A DNA stretch of 49,878 nucleotides from JAKASV01 sp964595035. Its GTDB lineage: Bacteria > Babelota > Babeliae > Babelales > Vermiphilaceae. The DNA is taken from the NCBI GenBank assembly GCA_964595035.1, contig CAZQNW010000002.1, forward strand, positions 1-49,878, written 5' to 3'. Position 1 is the stretch's first letter. Each line of letters begins with the position of its first letter. The position numbers and the translations under genes are program-made. The notes below the pieces were generated by a model that worked only from the letters and a program-made list of their open reading frames with translations, was not told the DNA's origin and made no database searches. Shown piece by piece: positions 34,623 through 44,321 of this stretch.

Positions 34623-36215
34623 ATGAACGTGTTTTGTCTTACCATTTTTCCAGTGTTTATTTTGCTTGGTCTAAGTTCTGTGATTCTTGCGGAAACGAAT
34701 GTATATCTTATCAATTCTACACCCTATATATTTGATATTAGTATGCGGCAAACTGGAGCTGCAACGTTGCGAATTGGAAAAGATTATGCTCAACATGTAA
34801 CTCGTATTAATGCTTGGCAGGCTAAAACAAAAATAGCTTCTTTCAGTCGCAATGTAGGGATAAAGAAAAATAAATTCTACCAATTCATGTTACATTTAAC
34901 AACTGCTCAATTGCCATCTGAAGTTTTGACGTTAAAACAGCAATTACAAGGTAAGGCGGTAGGTAGTACGTTATATGTTGGGTTTGATTCGAAAGGTAGT
35001 GTTGGTGATTGGACAACTTCTAAAACAGGTCGTTGGCAAGATCCAATTTTTGTTACTTGTAAGGACGCAGCAGGAGTCCCTCAGACATTGATGATTAGAT
35101 ATCGCATGTACGAAGCTGGAAGCTACAATGATATTGAATATGTAATTAGCTTTAAACCGGAACCCGACAAAAATGTATTATATACCACACCTGATACGGC
35201 ACAGGAGCCTTGCCAACTTAATCTATTGTCATGGAATTTGTATCTTCTGACTGTAGAGCCGCTTGGTATAACGTTTTATAGCAAACCCAAAGTTATGGAG
35301 CGTGCCAAAAGAGTTGCAGAAGCAATAGGTAGCTCATATGATGTTTTGATGCTTTGTGAAGTTTTTGATGATGATGCCCGTAAAGTTGTTTTAGAAGGAC
35401 TTAAAGACAAAGGATATAAATATTCGACATGTATTCTTGGGCAAGGACTTGCTTTGCCAGGTAAGGGTATGGAGGAATCTATAGATCAACCGTTTGTTGT
35501 ACATTTTAATGATAGTAGGTTCGGATCTGATGATAATTATACTATTGGTGGTACAGGTCGAGGCGGCGGACTAGCCGGTGGTTTTCAAAACGGCGGCGTT
35601 ATTATTGTAAGTAAATGGCCTATAGAAATAGCTCGAGAGATTGTCTTTAAGCGTGGATCACCTGAAGATAAACATGCGCGTAAAGGTTGTGTGTATGCAA
35701 GAATTAATAAGAATGGATTTATATATAATATATTGGGTACTCATCCGGAGGCCTTTGATAGATCAATTCGCAAGGAACAGCTTGAGACGATAGCTAAGTT
35801 TATCAAAATGCAGAATATTCCATCATCTGAACCGGTTATTATAGCAGGGGACATGAACGTTGATCGATACGATACCCAGCGTGAGTATGATACTATGTTG
35901 CAGTATTTACAGGCAAAAGATCCTTGGTCGGGCAAAGGTGAGCGTTATTCCGCTGATTATAATAAAAATATGCTGAATATTCTTCAATTAATGGCTCAAG
36001 ATCCCAAAGATCTGAAACATGCTGAATATCCTAAAAATTTGGATTATATTTTATATAGCTCAGCGCATGCTCAACCTCTTAAAGCTACATCTGAAGTGCG
36101 TATTCCAACATCTAAGCCATATAGGTTCGATGACCTTAATCTTGATGTATATGTGCTTTCCGATCATCATGCTGTGTATGGCTATTTTAACTTTCCATGC
36201 AATACAAAGCGGTAG
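34623..36215 (+). CDS. Exported sphingomyelinase-C-like phosphodiesterase (DNase I fold)
   Basis: 530 residues. A signal peptide ends near residue 23 (ILA). Residues about 25-190 form a beta-rich N-terminal domain I do not recognise. From about 198 the endonuclease/exonuclease/phosphatase fold begins: LNLLSWNLYLL, then the metal-binding Glu in LMLCEVFDD, GGVIIVSKWPI, LGTHPEA, IIAGDMNVDRYDT and the terminal SDHHAVYG. The GDMNVD..DT..EYDTML pattern resembles bacterial neutral sphingomyelinases (beta-haemolysin type), which cleave sphingomyelin to ceramide and phosphocholine. AAAAGGAG precedes the ATG. A role in lysing or remodelling host membranes is inferred. Confidence 0.85.
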   Translation: MNVFCLTIFPVFILLGLSSVILAETNVYLINSTPYIFDISMRQTGAATLRIGKDYAQHVTRINAWQAKTKIASFSRNVGIKKNKFYQFMLHLTTAQLPSEVLTLKQQLQGKAVGSTLYVGFDSKGSVGDWTTSKTGRWQDPIFVTCKDAAGVPQTLMIRYRMYEAGSYNDIEYVISFKPEPDKNVLYTTPDTAQEPCQLNLLSWNLYLLTVEPLGITFYSKPKVMERAKRVAEAIGSSYDVLMLCEVFDDDARKVVLEGLKDKGYKYSTCILGQGLALPGKGMEESIDQPFVVHFNDSRFGSDDNYTIGGTGRGGGLAGGFQNGGVIIVSKWPIEIAREIVFKRGSPEDKHARKGCVYARINKNGFIYNILGTHPEAFDRSIRKEQLETIAKFIKMQNIPSSEPVIIAGDMNVDRYDTQREYDTMLQYLQAKDPWSGKGERYSADYNKNMLNILQLMAQDPKDLKHAEYPKNLDYILYSSAHAQPLKATSEVRIPTSKPYRFDDLNLDVYVLSDHHAVYGYFNFPCNTKR

Positions 36216-36224
36216 TGAAGTTTA

Positions 36225-36272
36225 AAAAATGGTTTAACGCGATCATTGATCTGTTTGTGTTAAACCATTTTT
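36225..36272. terminator. Bidirectional terminator between convergent genes
   Basis: A 14-pair stem (AAAAATGGTTTAAC with GTTAAACCATTTTT) with a 20-base loop, T-rich on both strands. It serves the sphingomyelinase-like gene and the MazG-like gene. Confidence 0.85.
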
Positions 36273-36280
36273 ATTTTTTG

Positions 36281-36667
36281 TTATTTTGACGGGTATTTTA
36301 TTTTGTAGCTCGTGAAGTCTATGTGCCGATCATCTACTTCAACAGTTGTAATATATGTACCATGCGTAAAACTGCCGCGAGCTTCATTTTTTGCCTGGCG
36401 TATTTTTTCTATCTCGGAGTGATCTAAATCTAAATGTTTCATCAAAGCATCAACTACTTCTAAGACGTCAGCAATCTCTTGCTTGATATTATCAGGTGAT
36501 TGAGCGGATACTACCTCTTGAGCCTCTTCAACAAGCTTATATTGTAATGCTTGTTGAAGGTCTAAGCCATGAAGAAGTGTTGTGTTAACTTTGATACCAG
36601 ATTCTTTCATTATAGTAGCAATCTTATCTCGCACAAGTTTATTCAGTATAAATGTTGATGTTGACAT
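36281..36667 (-). CDS. MazG-like / PRA-PH-type nucleotide pyrophosphohydrolase
   Basis: 128-residue all-alpha NTP pyrophosphatase-like protein. NKLVRDKIATIM lies at residues 9-20, then a helix with KLVEEAQEVV (EExxE-type Mg site), then EIADVLEVVDALM (the ExxD-type second Mg site), and a RGSF segment near the C-terminus. Members remove non-canonical NTPs or act in histidine biosynthesis; no his genes are nearby, so house-cleaning is more likely. It lies 12 bases after the cystathionine beta-synthase-like gene in the same direction and probably shares its transcript. Confidence 0.82.
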   Translation of the reverse strand: MSTSTFILNKLVRDKIATIMKESGIKVNTTLLHGLDLQQALQYKLVEEAQEVVSAQSPDNIKQEIADVLEVVDALMKHLDLDHSEIEKIRQAKNEARGSFTHGTYITTVEVDDRHIDFTSYKIKYPSK

Positions 36668-36679
36668 ACTCTAAATCAA

Positions 36680-37657
36680 TTATAATTGCTTGATTTTAGG
36701 TGTTGTGTGTACTTGCTGGTTGCAATAATATTCTGAATCCGTGTTATAATAACCTTTAGTTAGGTATGCACGGCCGGAATCACCGAAAATCATAACACCG
36801 AGGTCGCCTTCCTTCATGTATTTTTTTGCATATTGTTGTGTTGCCCATGCAACAGCGCCACTTGCAAGTCCGGCAAGGAATCCATATTTTGAAGCGAGTA
36901 CCTTTAAGTATCCTAAACCATCAGCGTCACTCACAGTTAAAAATTCATCAACAACAGATTCATCGAGCACAGGTGATGTAAAATCAACACCGATACCTTC
37001 ATATTTATATGGGCTAGGATTGCCTTTAGTTGATCGGAATGATGTTGCTGAATCAATTGCAAAAACTTTAATTGCCGGATTTTGTTCCTTTAGATAACGA
37101 CCTGCGCCACTGACGGTTCCACATGTTCCTGCACCCGCAAAAAAGTGTGTAATTCTTCCTTCGGTTTGTTTCCAAATTTCAGGACCTGTAGATTTGTAAT
37201 GTGCCATAGCATTGTCAGTATTGAAATATTGGTTAGGCATAAATGAATTTGGTGTAGCCGCGTGAATTGCTTTAGCTTTGCTATGGTAACTGTCCGGATC
37301 TTGTAAGTTTGCTTTAGTAGGACATACAACAATTTCAGCGCCATATGCTCTAATGGTGTCGCATTTTTCTTTACTTGTTTTTTCCGGTACCGTAATAATT
37401 ACTTTGTAGCCTTTTATAGCTCCTATCATTGCAGTTGCAATGCCTTGGTTACCTGATGATGCATCTATAATTGTTCCGCCGGGTTTTAATTTTCCTGTTT
37501 TTTCTGCTTGTTCAATCATGAATAGGGCTGAACGATCTTTTACGCTACCGCCTATATTAAGATATTCTAGTTTTGCGTATATTGAGCCTGGACAGTCAAA
37601 AGGAACTTTTACGATTGGTGTATTGCCTATTGCATCAAGAATATGATTGTATATCAT
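36680..37657 (-). CDS. Cystathionine beta-synthase-like PLP enzyme (cysteine synthase family)
   Basis: 325-residue fold-type II PLP enzyme. The PLP Lys lies in GGSVKDRSAL near residue 40. SSGNQGIATA and the GAGTCGTVSGAG phosphate loop follow. The YEGIGVDF and VSDADG stretches resemble cystathionine beta-synthase more than O-acetylserine sulfhydrylase. The regulatory CBS domains and haem region of animal enzymes are absent. It would join serine and homocysteine, or O-acetylserine and sulfide; the choice is uncertain. It is the first gene of a two-gene unit with the MazG-like gene. Confidence 0.88.
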   Translation of the reverse strand: MIYNHILDAIGNTPIVKVPFDCPGSIYAKLEYLNIGGSVKDRSALFMIEQAEKTGKLKPGGTIIDASSGNQGIATAMIGAIKGYKVIITVPEKTSKEKCDTIRAYGAEIVVCPTKANLQDPDSYHSKAKAIHAATPNSFMPNQYFNTDNAMAHYKSTGPEIWKQTEGRITHFFAGAGTCGTVSGAGRYLKEQNPAIKVFAIDSATSFRSTKGNPSPYKYEGIGVDFTSPVLDESVVDEFLTVSDADGLGYLKVLASKYGFLAGLASGAVAWATQQYAKKYMKEGDLGVMIFGDSGRAYLTKGYYNTDSEYYCNQQVHTTPKIKQL

Positions 37658-37961
37658 GTCTGATACCCTTATTCGCTATATGTTATGTGATTTCAGAAAC
37701 AAAGAAAGTATACTGCTCTCTTATTGAAATGTCATGAAATAAAAATTTTTAAAAGCATATTAAATAAGACCTTATTCTTTTTTTGTCTCAATTTTTATTG
37801 CCTTACTATGTTATTGCTACTGAGAAGTTTTTAGTTGGGTTTCGCAGACTTGCTGTTGGAATCTTATACAATAAAACCCCGGGAATGTTCCCGAGGTCTA
37901 TCCTCTCCTGAATTCTTTAGGTGGCATGACATGTTGCTTTTAAATACTCTATTTCTTTTAA
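37658..37961. other. Gene-free region with a terminator
   Basis: 304 bases between two minus-strand genes. The only clear element is the hairpin at 37873-37896. The rest is AT-rich and should hold the promoter of the cystathionine beta-synthase-like gene. No ORF with a ribosome site is visible. Confidence 0.5.
37873..37896 (-). terminator. Rho-independent terminator of the small exported protein gene
   Basis: On the minus strand CCTCGGGAA pairs with TTCCCGGGG and is followed by TTTTATTG, about 65 bases after the stop of the gene ending at 37962. Confidence 0.75.
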
Positions 37962-38318
37962 TTAAACAATGTCTACAGCAACAATAGTAAGCTCCATCGG
38001 CTTGTTGTCTTTTTCAAGTGCCAAGCATGCTGGAGTTTCTAATTTGGTTGAAAATTCTGGATTTGCAATCTCGATTTTTTCATTACCTGCAATTCTGAAG
38101 ATCTTAACTGTCATATTGACATCAAGGTCTTGTTTGTTGGCAGTAATTTCAAAAAGAAGATCATCGAATTGACATGTTCCAACTTGATTATCTTCAACGA
38201 CCACTGATTGACGTTGAGAATTGCCATCGGATGTCAAATCAACGTGAATGAGCATTTGTGCCCATGCACAAGATGAAGTTACTAACATACCAATAACTAA
38301 TGCCGTCTTTTTAAACAT
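37962..38318 (-). CDS. Small exported beta-rich protein, unknown function
   Basis: 118 residues with a clear signal peptide (1-20, AWA cleavage). The mature part alternates short strands (MLIHVDLTSDG, QSVVVEDNQVG, NMTVKIFRIAG, MELTIVAVDIV) and has two cysteines that could form a disulfide. No family was recognised; the pattern suggests a small beta sandwich. AAAGGAG lies before the ATG. It sits between leuS and the gene-free region and is closed by the terminator at 37873. Confidence 0.7.
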   Translation of the reverse strand: MFKKTALVIGMLVTSSCAWAQMLIHVDLTSDGNSQRQSVVVEDNQVGTCQFDDLLFEITANKQDLDVNMTVKIFRIAGNEKIEIANPEFSTKLETPACLALEKDNKPMELTIVAVDIV

Positions 38319-38360
38319 AAATCTCCTTTGCGTTGAGCATGCTGCCTACCTAAAGATCTT

Positions 38361-40811
38361 TTAATGTACTACAAAGTTTATCAATTTATTAGGAACAAAG
38401 ACAACTTTTATTACTTTTTTATTCTCAAGCCATTTTTCTATAGCCTCTTCAGCGATTTCTTGAACCGATTCTTTTGATGTATCTTTTTTAACTTGTATAT
38501 TAGCTCGTAATTTTCCGTTAATTTGGACAACTATTGTTGTATTGTCATCTTCAAGAATTACCGGATCGTATGATGGCCACGTACAATCTTCAAGTTTTTT
38601 ATCAACCAATAATTCAAGTAGTTCGCTTGCCATATTAGGAGCCATGATAGACAGATAAACAAGAATCTTTTCTACCGAATCTTTACTGAATCGCATTGAT
38701 TGTGCGGTTGCATCATTAGTAAATTCCATAAATGCGGAGATTGCTGTGTTTGGTTTGAAGTATTCTAAGCGATTACTAAAGTCACGCAAGAAGCGATTAA
38801 CTCGTTTGGTTGTCTGAGAATCTTCTTCTTCATATGTGGGTAGTATTGTATGTTCATGTGTTAAAAGATCCCACAGCTTTTGTAAGAAACGTTTGGTTCC
38901 TTCGAGTCCTGCGTCTTGCCATTCGCAGTCAAGTTCAGGTGGACCCATGAACAAAATATACAGACGTAATGCGTCAGTTCCGTAGGCTTGTACAATATCA
39001 TCCGGGTTTACAATATTACCAACAGATTTTGACATTTTTTCAACGAGCCCGGTTTTTTCTGAGTATCTTAAGATCATGCCCTGATTAAATAGACGTGTGA
39101 ACGGTTCATCAAATGGCAAGTAACCCTGGTCATAAAGAAATTTAACGTAAAAGCGCGCATACAATAGATGCAGAATTGCATGTTCGATGCCGCCAACATA
39201 CAAATCAACTGGAAGCCAGTAATTCATGTCCTTCAGATCCCAAGGTTTATCTTGCAGATGAGGATTTGGATAACGAAGGAAGTACCAACTCGAACCGGCC
39301 CACTGGGGCATGGTGTTTGTTTCACGTTTTGCAGGTATGCCGCAGTTTGGACATGTAGTATTGACCCAATCGGATATTGCTGCTAAAGGTGACTCTCCCG
39401 TTCCGGTTGGTTTGTAATTTGCAACTTCAGGTAGTAATACAGGAAGTTGATCTTCAGGCACAGCAACTACGCCACACTTTGGGCAATGAACAACCGGTAT
39501 TGGTTCACCCCAATAGCGCTGTCGTGAAAATACCCAGTCACGCATTTTATAGTTAATCATGCGAACTGCAACACCTTTTGATACTAGATAATCAAGTATT
39601 TTTTGTGCTCCTTCTGTGCGTGCTTCAAGTCCATTGAAAGGTCCGGAGTTTGTCAAAGGACCGTTGCCTGTATAAGCAGCGATGATATCATTGTTCGCAT
39701 CGGTTTTAACTTCAGGTGAGGCAATGACTTGAGGACGGGGAAGATTAAATTGCTTGGCAAACTCAAAATCACGTTCATCATGTCCTGGTACTGCCATGAT
39801 GATACCCGTACCATAATCTGCAAGTACATAATCGGAAAGATATATAGGGACTAGTTTGCCAGTGGCAGGGTTTGTGGCATACGCACCGGTAAATACGCCA
39901 GTTTTTTCCTTGCCATTTCCAAGATCTTTTCCAAATGCCAATGTGCTTTTTACGAGGTTGCGATAATTTTCAACATCTTTCCGTTGTATGTCAGTAACAA
40001 GCCGGTCAACAAATTCATGAGTTGGCGCCATAACAATAAAGCTAACACCAAATATGGTCTCCGGGCGTGTTGTAAAAATAGGTATATCGAGTATTATGCC
40101 CCCTGGTGCCTGCGCTTTAAAAATAATTTGAGCGCCTTCACTTTTGCCGATCCAATTTCGTTGCATAGTTTTAACTTTTTCAGGCCAATCTAATCGATCG
40201 AGCCCTTCTAAAAGTTTATCGGCATATTTTGTTATTTTTAACATCCATTGGCGGACGTTCTTTTTTGTAACCTTGGTTCCACAGCGTTCACATTTTTCAT
40301 GAACAACTTCTTCATTTGCAAGTCCTGTCATACATGATGGACACCAATTAATGGGAAAATCAGTTTGATAGGCCAAGCCGGCTTTAAACATTTGAATAAA
40401 AATCCATTGAGTCCATCTATAATATTGGGGATCTGTTGTATCGATTTCGTTATCCCAATTATAAAGACAAGCCGTTTGTTTGAGTTGTCTTTTGAAGTTG
40501 GCGATATTCTGTGCGGTACTTATTTTAGGATGAACGCCTTGTTTGATGGCGTAGTTTTCGGCCGGCAATCCAAAGGCATCAAAGCCCATTGGGTGTAAAA
40601 GTTGATAACCTTGAAGCCATTTGATACGTGCATACACATCAGAAAGAACATATCCTTTCCAGTGTCCCATATGTAGCCCTGCGCCCGATGGATAAGGAAA
40701 CATATCGAGGCAGTAGTATTTTTTGCCATTGTCGACTGTTGTTGTATGTAATGGATGTGCATCTCTATACTGTTGCCATTTCTGTTCTATAGCATTGAAA
40801 TCGTATTTCAC
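38361..40811 (-). CDS. leuS: Leucyl-tRNA synthetase
   Basis: Charges tRNA-Leu; class I synthetase. The HIGH-type motif is HMGHWKGYVLSDVYAR near residues 47-62. The CP1 editing domain (TTRPETIFGVSF, GTGIIMAVPGHDERD) follows. The leucine-specific zinc module (CPKCG ... CPNCG) is present, and the KMSKS motif reads EKMSKSVGN near 592. The anticodon domain and C-terminal domain end the protein. The 816 residues fit bacterial LeuRS. It lies upstream of, and probably separate from, the small exported protein gene. Confidence 0.97.
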   Translation of the reverse strand: MKYDFNAIEQKWQQYRDAHPLHTTTVDNGKKYYCLDMFPYPSGAGLHMGHWKGYVLSDVYARIKWLQGYQLLHPMGFDAFGLPAENYAIKQGVHPKISTAQNIANFKRQLKQTACLYNWDNEIDTTDPQYYRWTQWIFIQMFKAGLAYQTDFPINWCPSCMTGLANEEVVHEKCERCGTKVTKKNVRQWMLKITKYADKLLEGLDRLDWPEKVKTMQRNWIGKSEGAQIIFKAQAPGGIILDIPIFTTRPETIFGVSFIVMAPTHEFVDRLVTDIQRKDVENYRNLVKSTLAFGKDLGNGKEKTGVFTGAYATNPATGKLVPIYLSDYVLADYGTGIIMAVPGHDERDFEFAKQFNLPRPQVIASPEVKTDANNDIIAAYTGNGPLTNSGPFNGLEARTEGAQKILDYLVSKGVAVRMINYKMRDWVFSRQRYWGEPIPVVHCPKCGVVAVPEDQLPVLLPEVANYKPTGTGESPLAAISDWVNTTCPNCGIPAKRETNTMPQWAGSSWYFLRYPNPHLQDKPWDLKDMNYWLPVDLYVGGIEHAILHLLYARFYVKFLYDQGYLPFDEPFTRLFNQGMILRYSEKTGLVEKMSKSVGNIVNPDDIVQAYGTDALRLYILFMGPPELDCEWQDAGLEGTKRFLQKLWDLLTHEHTILPTYEEEDSQTTKRVNRFLRDFSNRLEYFKPNTAISAFMEFTNDATAQSMRFSKDSVEKILVYLSIMAPNMASELLELLVDKKLEDCTWPSYDPVILEDDNTTIVVQINGKLRANIQVKKDTSKESVQEIAEEAIEKWLENKKVIKVVFVPNKLINFVVH

Positions 40812-40901
40812 AGCCGTAAATCTCCACGATTAACAAAATCAAAATATTAAGATTCTGATGATTAGTGTAATTAATCCGGTATAGTTATGCAAAGAAAACG
40901 C

Positions 40902-41588
40902 TTACGCTGTTTGTTGTTCCTGCTCTTGTGCTATATGTAAAAGTTCTTGCGTAAGTTCAGCAATCGGCAAAAAGATAACTTTTCCTGTAAAAGATAAAGG
41001 CTTGTTCAAGGTTATTCCTTTTTGAAGTACCTTTTCCATGGTTTCTATATCATCGAAAAATGGTAAACATTCGCCTTGACAGTCAACAGCTCTTTCAATT
41101 ATTTCATTGATAGTAGTAAGAGAATGCTTATTGATCAATGCAGACAGTGCTTTAGTATCATTTTTTGCCATCAAGATGATAAGGTCTCTAAAAATTTGAA
41201 TGCGAGAATCTAAAGTCATGTGAATAGTGATCATTGGGGTGCCTGACTTTATGGCTTGTTCGGTAGCTTGTTCTCCTGTGGTTGGGTCTAGAATTATATC
41301 AAATGTTTGTTGAGTTATTATTAAGTCCGATATTGGAAATGTTTCTTGTTCGCCATTTTTTAGCGAAAGGAAGAATATTTCTTTTTCGGAAGGGTAAACA
41401 CATATCCACCGTGTATCAGCTGTGGCAGTTGTTCCTTCCACAAAAGCGTATCCTTTTGCAAAAAGAGTCTTTTTAGTCTTTGGATCTTTACCAAGTTCCA
41501 ATTGTTTTTCAAGAACCGTTGCTGCTGAAACAAATAAGATGCAGTTTGCTAAATAGCTTATAAACAAGAAACGGGTTATGTTGTTCAT
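40902..41588 (-). CDS. Exported protein of unknown function
   Basis: 228 residues with a signal peptide (1-22, ending SAA). A beta-rich N-terminal half (TRWICVYPSEKEIFFLSL) is followed by a helical half (IFRDLIILMAKNDTKALSALINKH, then a helix-loop-helix with CQGECLPFFDD) that loosely recalls ankyrin-type helices but shows no full repeat. The tail is Gln/Glu-rich. I found no recognisable family. It is transcribed away from the WD40 gene, with 284 gene-free bases between. Confidence 0.7.
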   Translation of the reverse strand: MNNITRFLFISYLANCILFVSAATVLEKQLELGKDPKTKKTLFAKGYAFVEGTTATADTRWICVYPSEKEIFFLSLKNGEQETFPISDLIITQQTFDIILDPTTGEQATEQAIKSGTPMITIHMTLDSRIQIFRDLIILMAKNDTKALSALINKHSLTTINEIIERAVDCQGECLPFFDDIETMEKVLQKGITLNKPLSFTGKVIFLPIAELTQELLHIAQEQEQQTA

Positions 41589-41779
41589 CGAGAATCCTTA
41601 CTTGAAATTAAATGATTTGGCTCATAGTTATAGTAGTGTCAATACCAGCTATTATTAGGATACAATTTTTTTTGAGTTTTGCAAAAAACCATTAAATCGA
41701 TTATTTTATATTGATGCAATAATTAGCCTTTATATATTGATTTTTTATCATTAATTTCAAAGAGGAAATATCTATATTA

Positions 41780-41809
41780 TTGCTTATATTGTCGAATATT
41801 ACATATTAT
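41780..41809 (+). promoter_or_regulatory. Candidate promoter for the WD40 gene
   Basis: TTGCTT, 18 bases, TATTAT, about 64 bases before the ATG at 41873. The surrounding 284-base divergent region is otherwise featureless AT-rich DNA. Confidence 0.4.
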
Positions 41810-41872
41810 GATCTTGTTTGCGGTAGGGTTCTCTTTAAGTGAGTGTTTGTAATTTTAGGTTGAAGATATCTC

Positions 41873-43525
41873 ATGAGAAAGATTTATATTTTTTACATGA
41901 TGGCCATTGGTTTTTGCATGTATGGTAGTGCTATGGATACTTCGGATTCTGAGGGCTATTCAATTATAGATAATATAGCTGTGTCTCCAGATGGGAATTT
42001 TGTCGCGGCGAGTTTATGGAATGGGGATGTTTGTCTTTTTGATTGTATTAAAAATACTCGAAACATAATTTCATTGTCACATGATATGCGCGTTCCTATA
42101 GGATCATTAGCATACGACGAGTATTTGGCTATAGGGCATACGGATGGCGTTGTGCGTATTATAGATAGAAAATTACAAGAGATACTATATTTCAAGGCTC
42201 ATGATGCTGTTATTTTTAGTCTTTCTTTTGATGGTAATGTCTTGGCAACAGCATCTGCAGATTCATACGTTAAGGTCTGGGATATAATGACATGCCGTTG
42301 CCTGAATAAGGTTAAAGTTGATCGAATGGGTCACGTGCTTCTTGTAAATTCTTCAAAAAATCTTCTTTGTGTATCTTCAGGTTATGCGATTGTAGTAATA
42401 GATTTTAAAGAAGATAAAATTATTTCTACATTGCAAGGCCATGTAAGTTCTATTACGGCGTGTGTTTTACATAATGATTATATTTGGACTTGCTCCAAGG
42501 ATGGAACATTAAGAAAGTGGAATATAGCTACAGGTGAATGTTTAATGATTATTAAAAGTCGTCATATTTTTTCATCGTTGAGTATAAGTACCAATGGTCA
42601 GTTATTAATTGGTGTGTCAAAAACGGGGGTTGCTTGTGCATGGGATGTTGAAACAGGCATGATGGTAGAAGCTATCGAAGCAAAAAAATGTTCCGGTGAA
42701 CTTAGAAGTAGAAATTATCTTGCAGTTGCCGCAACCCATGACGCAGTTGTTTTTTCAAGTGAGTTCCGTAATGTCCTAGTATATAAAATCGGTACCAATA
42801 CGCACCGAATTCCTATTGTAAACGAATTAAATTGTTCTATTGATGATATAGAACTTTATGATAAGAGTGTCCCTATTTTATGCAATAAAGCCTGTCGATG
42901 TAACCCCCAATTGAATACATGCCTTGATCTTAAAATATACAATATTTATGCCTCTTATAAATTATTTTTGAAGATTGCCGGAGTTCTTCACGTAGTTGAT
43001 AATCTGCGCAATATACGCGCAATACAGCGTATGGTAATAACTCGGAGTATTCAGGATGGACGATTAGCTCTTATGTTAGGTAGAAGGTCAACGCGACAAA
43101 ATGAAGAACTGGAATTTAAAGGATATTATCTTGTTGCAGATTCACCATTGTATTATCATTATGATGAGCCGTTAAATATATTAGCATATACGATTGGAGA
43201 TCATCTTACTTCCTTTGTATTGACAGATACGCATGGTGTGTGTGTGCATGCTCAACCTTATATGGGGTTTAGTTCTGTTTTTACATTTGATAATGTGTTA
43301 CAAGAAGGACCTTATGCGCTATCTGCTGAGACATGCAATATGCGTTATCAATGGTCTATTCCTTTTTTATCACCAAGAACTGAACTGCTTCTTACGGTTA
43401 AACCGTGTCAGGTTAAATTAAAATTATATGAAGAGTCAGCTGAGCAATTGTGCTATGCACCTTTGCGTGCACAGGAATCTTTACCTATACAAAAGAGTCC
43501 AGATTCCTGCGGAATGTACATGTGA
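41873..43525 (+). CDS. Exported WD40-repeat protein
   Basis: 550 residues. A signal peptide (1-20) ends near GSA. Residues about 30-310 contain roughly six WD40-type blades: DNIAVSPDGNFVAASLWNGDVCLFD, then ...HTDGVVRIID, ...SADSYVKVWD, ...CSKDGTLRKWN and ...GVACAWD with the usual GH/SxD spacing. A predicted beta-propeller would be a protein-binding platform. The C-terminal 230 residues (including RCNPQLNTC) match nothing I know. WD40 proteins are far commoner in eukaryotes, and export makes a host-facing role plausible. Confidence 0.83.
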   Translation: MRKIYIFYMMAIGFCMYGSAMDTSDSEGYSIIDNIAVSPDGNFVAASLWNGDVCLFDCIKNTRNIISLSHDMRVPIGSLAYDEYLAIGHTDGVVRIIDRKLQEILYFKAHDAVIFSLSFDGNVLATASADSYVKVWDIMTCRCLNKVKVDRMGHVLLVNSSKNLLCVSSGYAIVVIDFKEDKIISTLQGHVSSITACVLHNDYIWTCSKDGTLRKWNIATGECLMIIKSRHIFSSLSISTNGQLLIGVSKTGVACAWDVETGMMVEAIEAKKCSGELRSRNYLAVAATHDAVVFSSEFRNVLVYKIGTNTHRIPIVNELNCSIDDIELYDKSVPILCNKACRCNPQLNTCLDLKIYNIYASYKLFLKIAGVLHVVDNLRNIRAIQRMVITRSIQDGRLALMLGRRSTRQNEELEFKGYYLVADSPLYYHYDEPLNILAYTIGDHLTSFVLTDTHGVCVHAQPYMGFSSVFTFDNVLQEGPYALSAETCNMRYQWSIPFLSPRTELLLTVKPCQVKLKLYEESAEQLCYAPLRAQESLPIQKSPDSCGMYM

Positions 43526-43605
43526 TCAAAATGGTGTTGCATAATAAGGTGAAATTTTATACTTTGAGCTCATGAATTAACTGTATCAATAATGAAAGAA
43601 TTTTT

Positions 43606-44226
43606 ATGGAAAAACAACCAGTGTGCAATAGTATAGGTGCCAAATCGGATGAATCTATCTTAGTTGTACCCCGTGATCAATTATTTGCTCGTGGATTGTG
43701 GCAAGGATTATTAACTGAGTCTGTTGATTACTACCAGGAAATTGTTGCATCTAAAGCACAATATTGTTGGCGATCAGTTATGGAGCAGGATGCTACATAT
43801 AAGCAGATTATTCCTTATATGATCTTTGAATACAATAATGCTTATTTTCTTATGGAGCGCAGATCAACTGCATCCGAGCAACGCTTGAAAAGCAAATTGT
43901 CCTTAGGTATTGGTGGTCATATTAGAAAAGAAGATATGGCAGGAGGCTCACTGTTTGATTGGGCACGACGCGAATTTCACGAAGAGGTTCAGTATGATGG
44001 CGCATTAACCATTGAGACGCTTGGTGTCCTTAATGATGATAGCGATAGTGTCGGGCAGGTTCATCTGGGTTTTATTCTGTTGTTACATGGGACTACACCA
44101 CATATTTCTATACGCTCAGAACATAAAGAGGGTACATTGATTCCTTTAGAATGTATGGAGCAGTATGTTGAGCGTATGGAATCATGGAGCCAGATAGTAT
44201 GGCGTTACATAAAAACTCTTAAATAA
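43606..44226 (+). CDS. Nudix hydrolase (MutT-type predicted phosphoesterase)
   Basis: 206 residues. The Nudix helix is visible as WARREFHEEV at residues 119-128, after GIGGHI at 101-106. The REUxEE core that binds Mg is intact, but the canonical Glu eight residues before the Arg is replaced by Gly, and the loop is longer than in classical MutT. This pattern is found in a little-studied Nudix branch (a predicted phosphoesterase group) with an extra N-terminal domain of about 60 residues. Substrate unknown. No signal peptide, so cytosolic. Confidence 0.82.
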   Translation: MEKQPVCNSIGAKSDESILVVPRDQLFARGLWQGLLTESVDYYQEIVASKAQYCWRSVMEQDATYKQIIPYMIFEYNNAYFLMERRSTASEQRLKSKLSLGIGGHIRKEDMAGGSLFDWARREFHEEVQYDGALTIETLGVLNDDSDSVGQVHLGFILLLHGTTPHISIRSEHKEGTLIPLECMEQYVERMESWSQIVWRYIKTLK

Positions 44227-44321
44227 AGCTTTTAAAGCCGTATATGATTCTTGAAAACCGTGTTACTTATGGGCTATATTCTTTGTAGTTTATGCGATTG
44301 CTTGAACAAAGGAGTGTAGTT

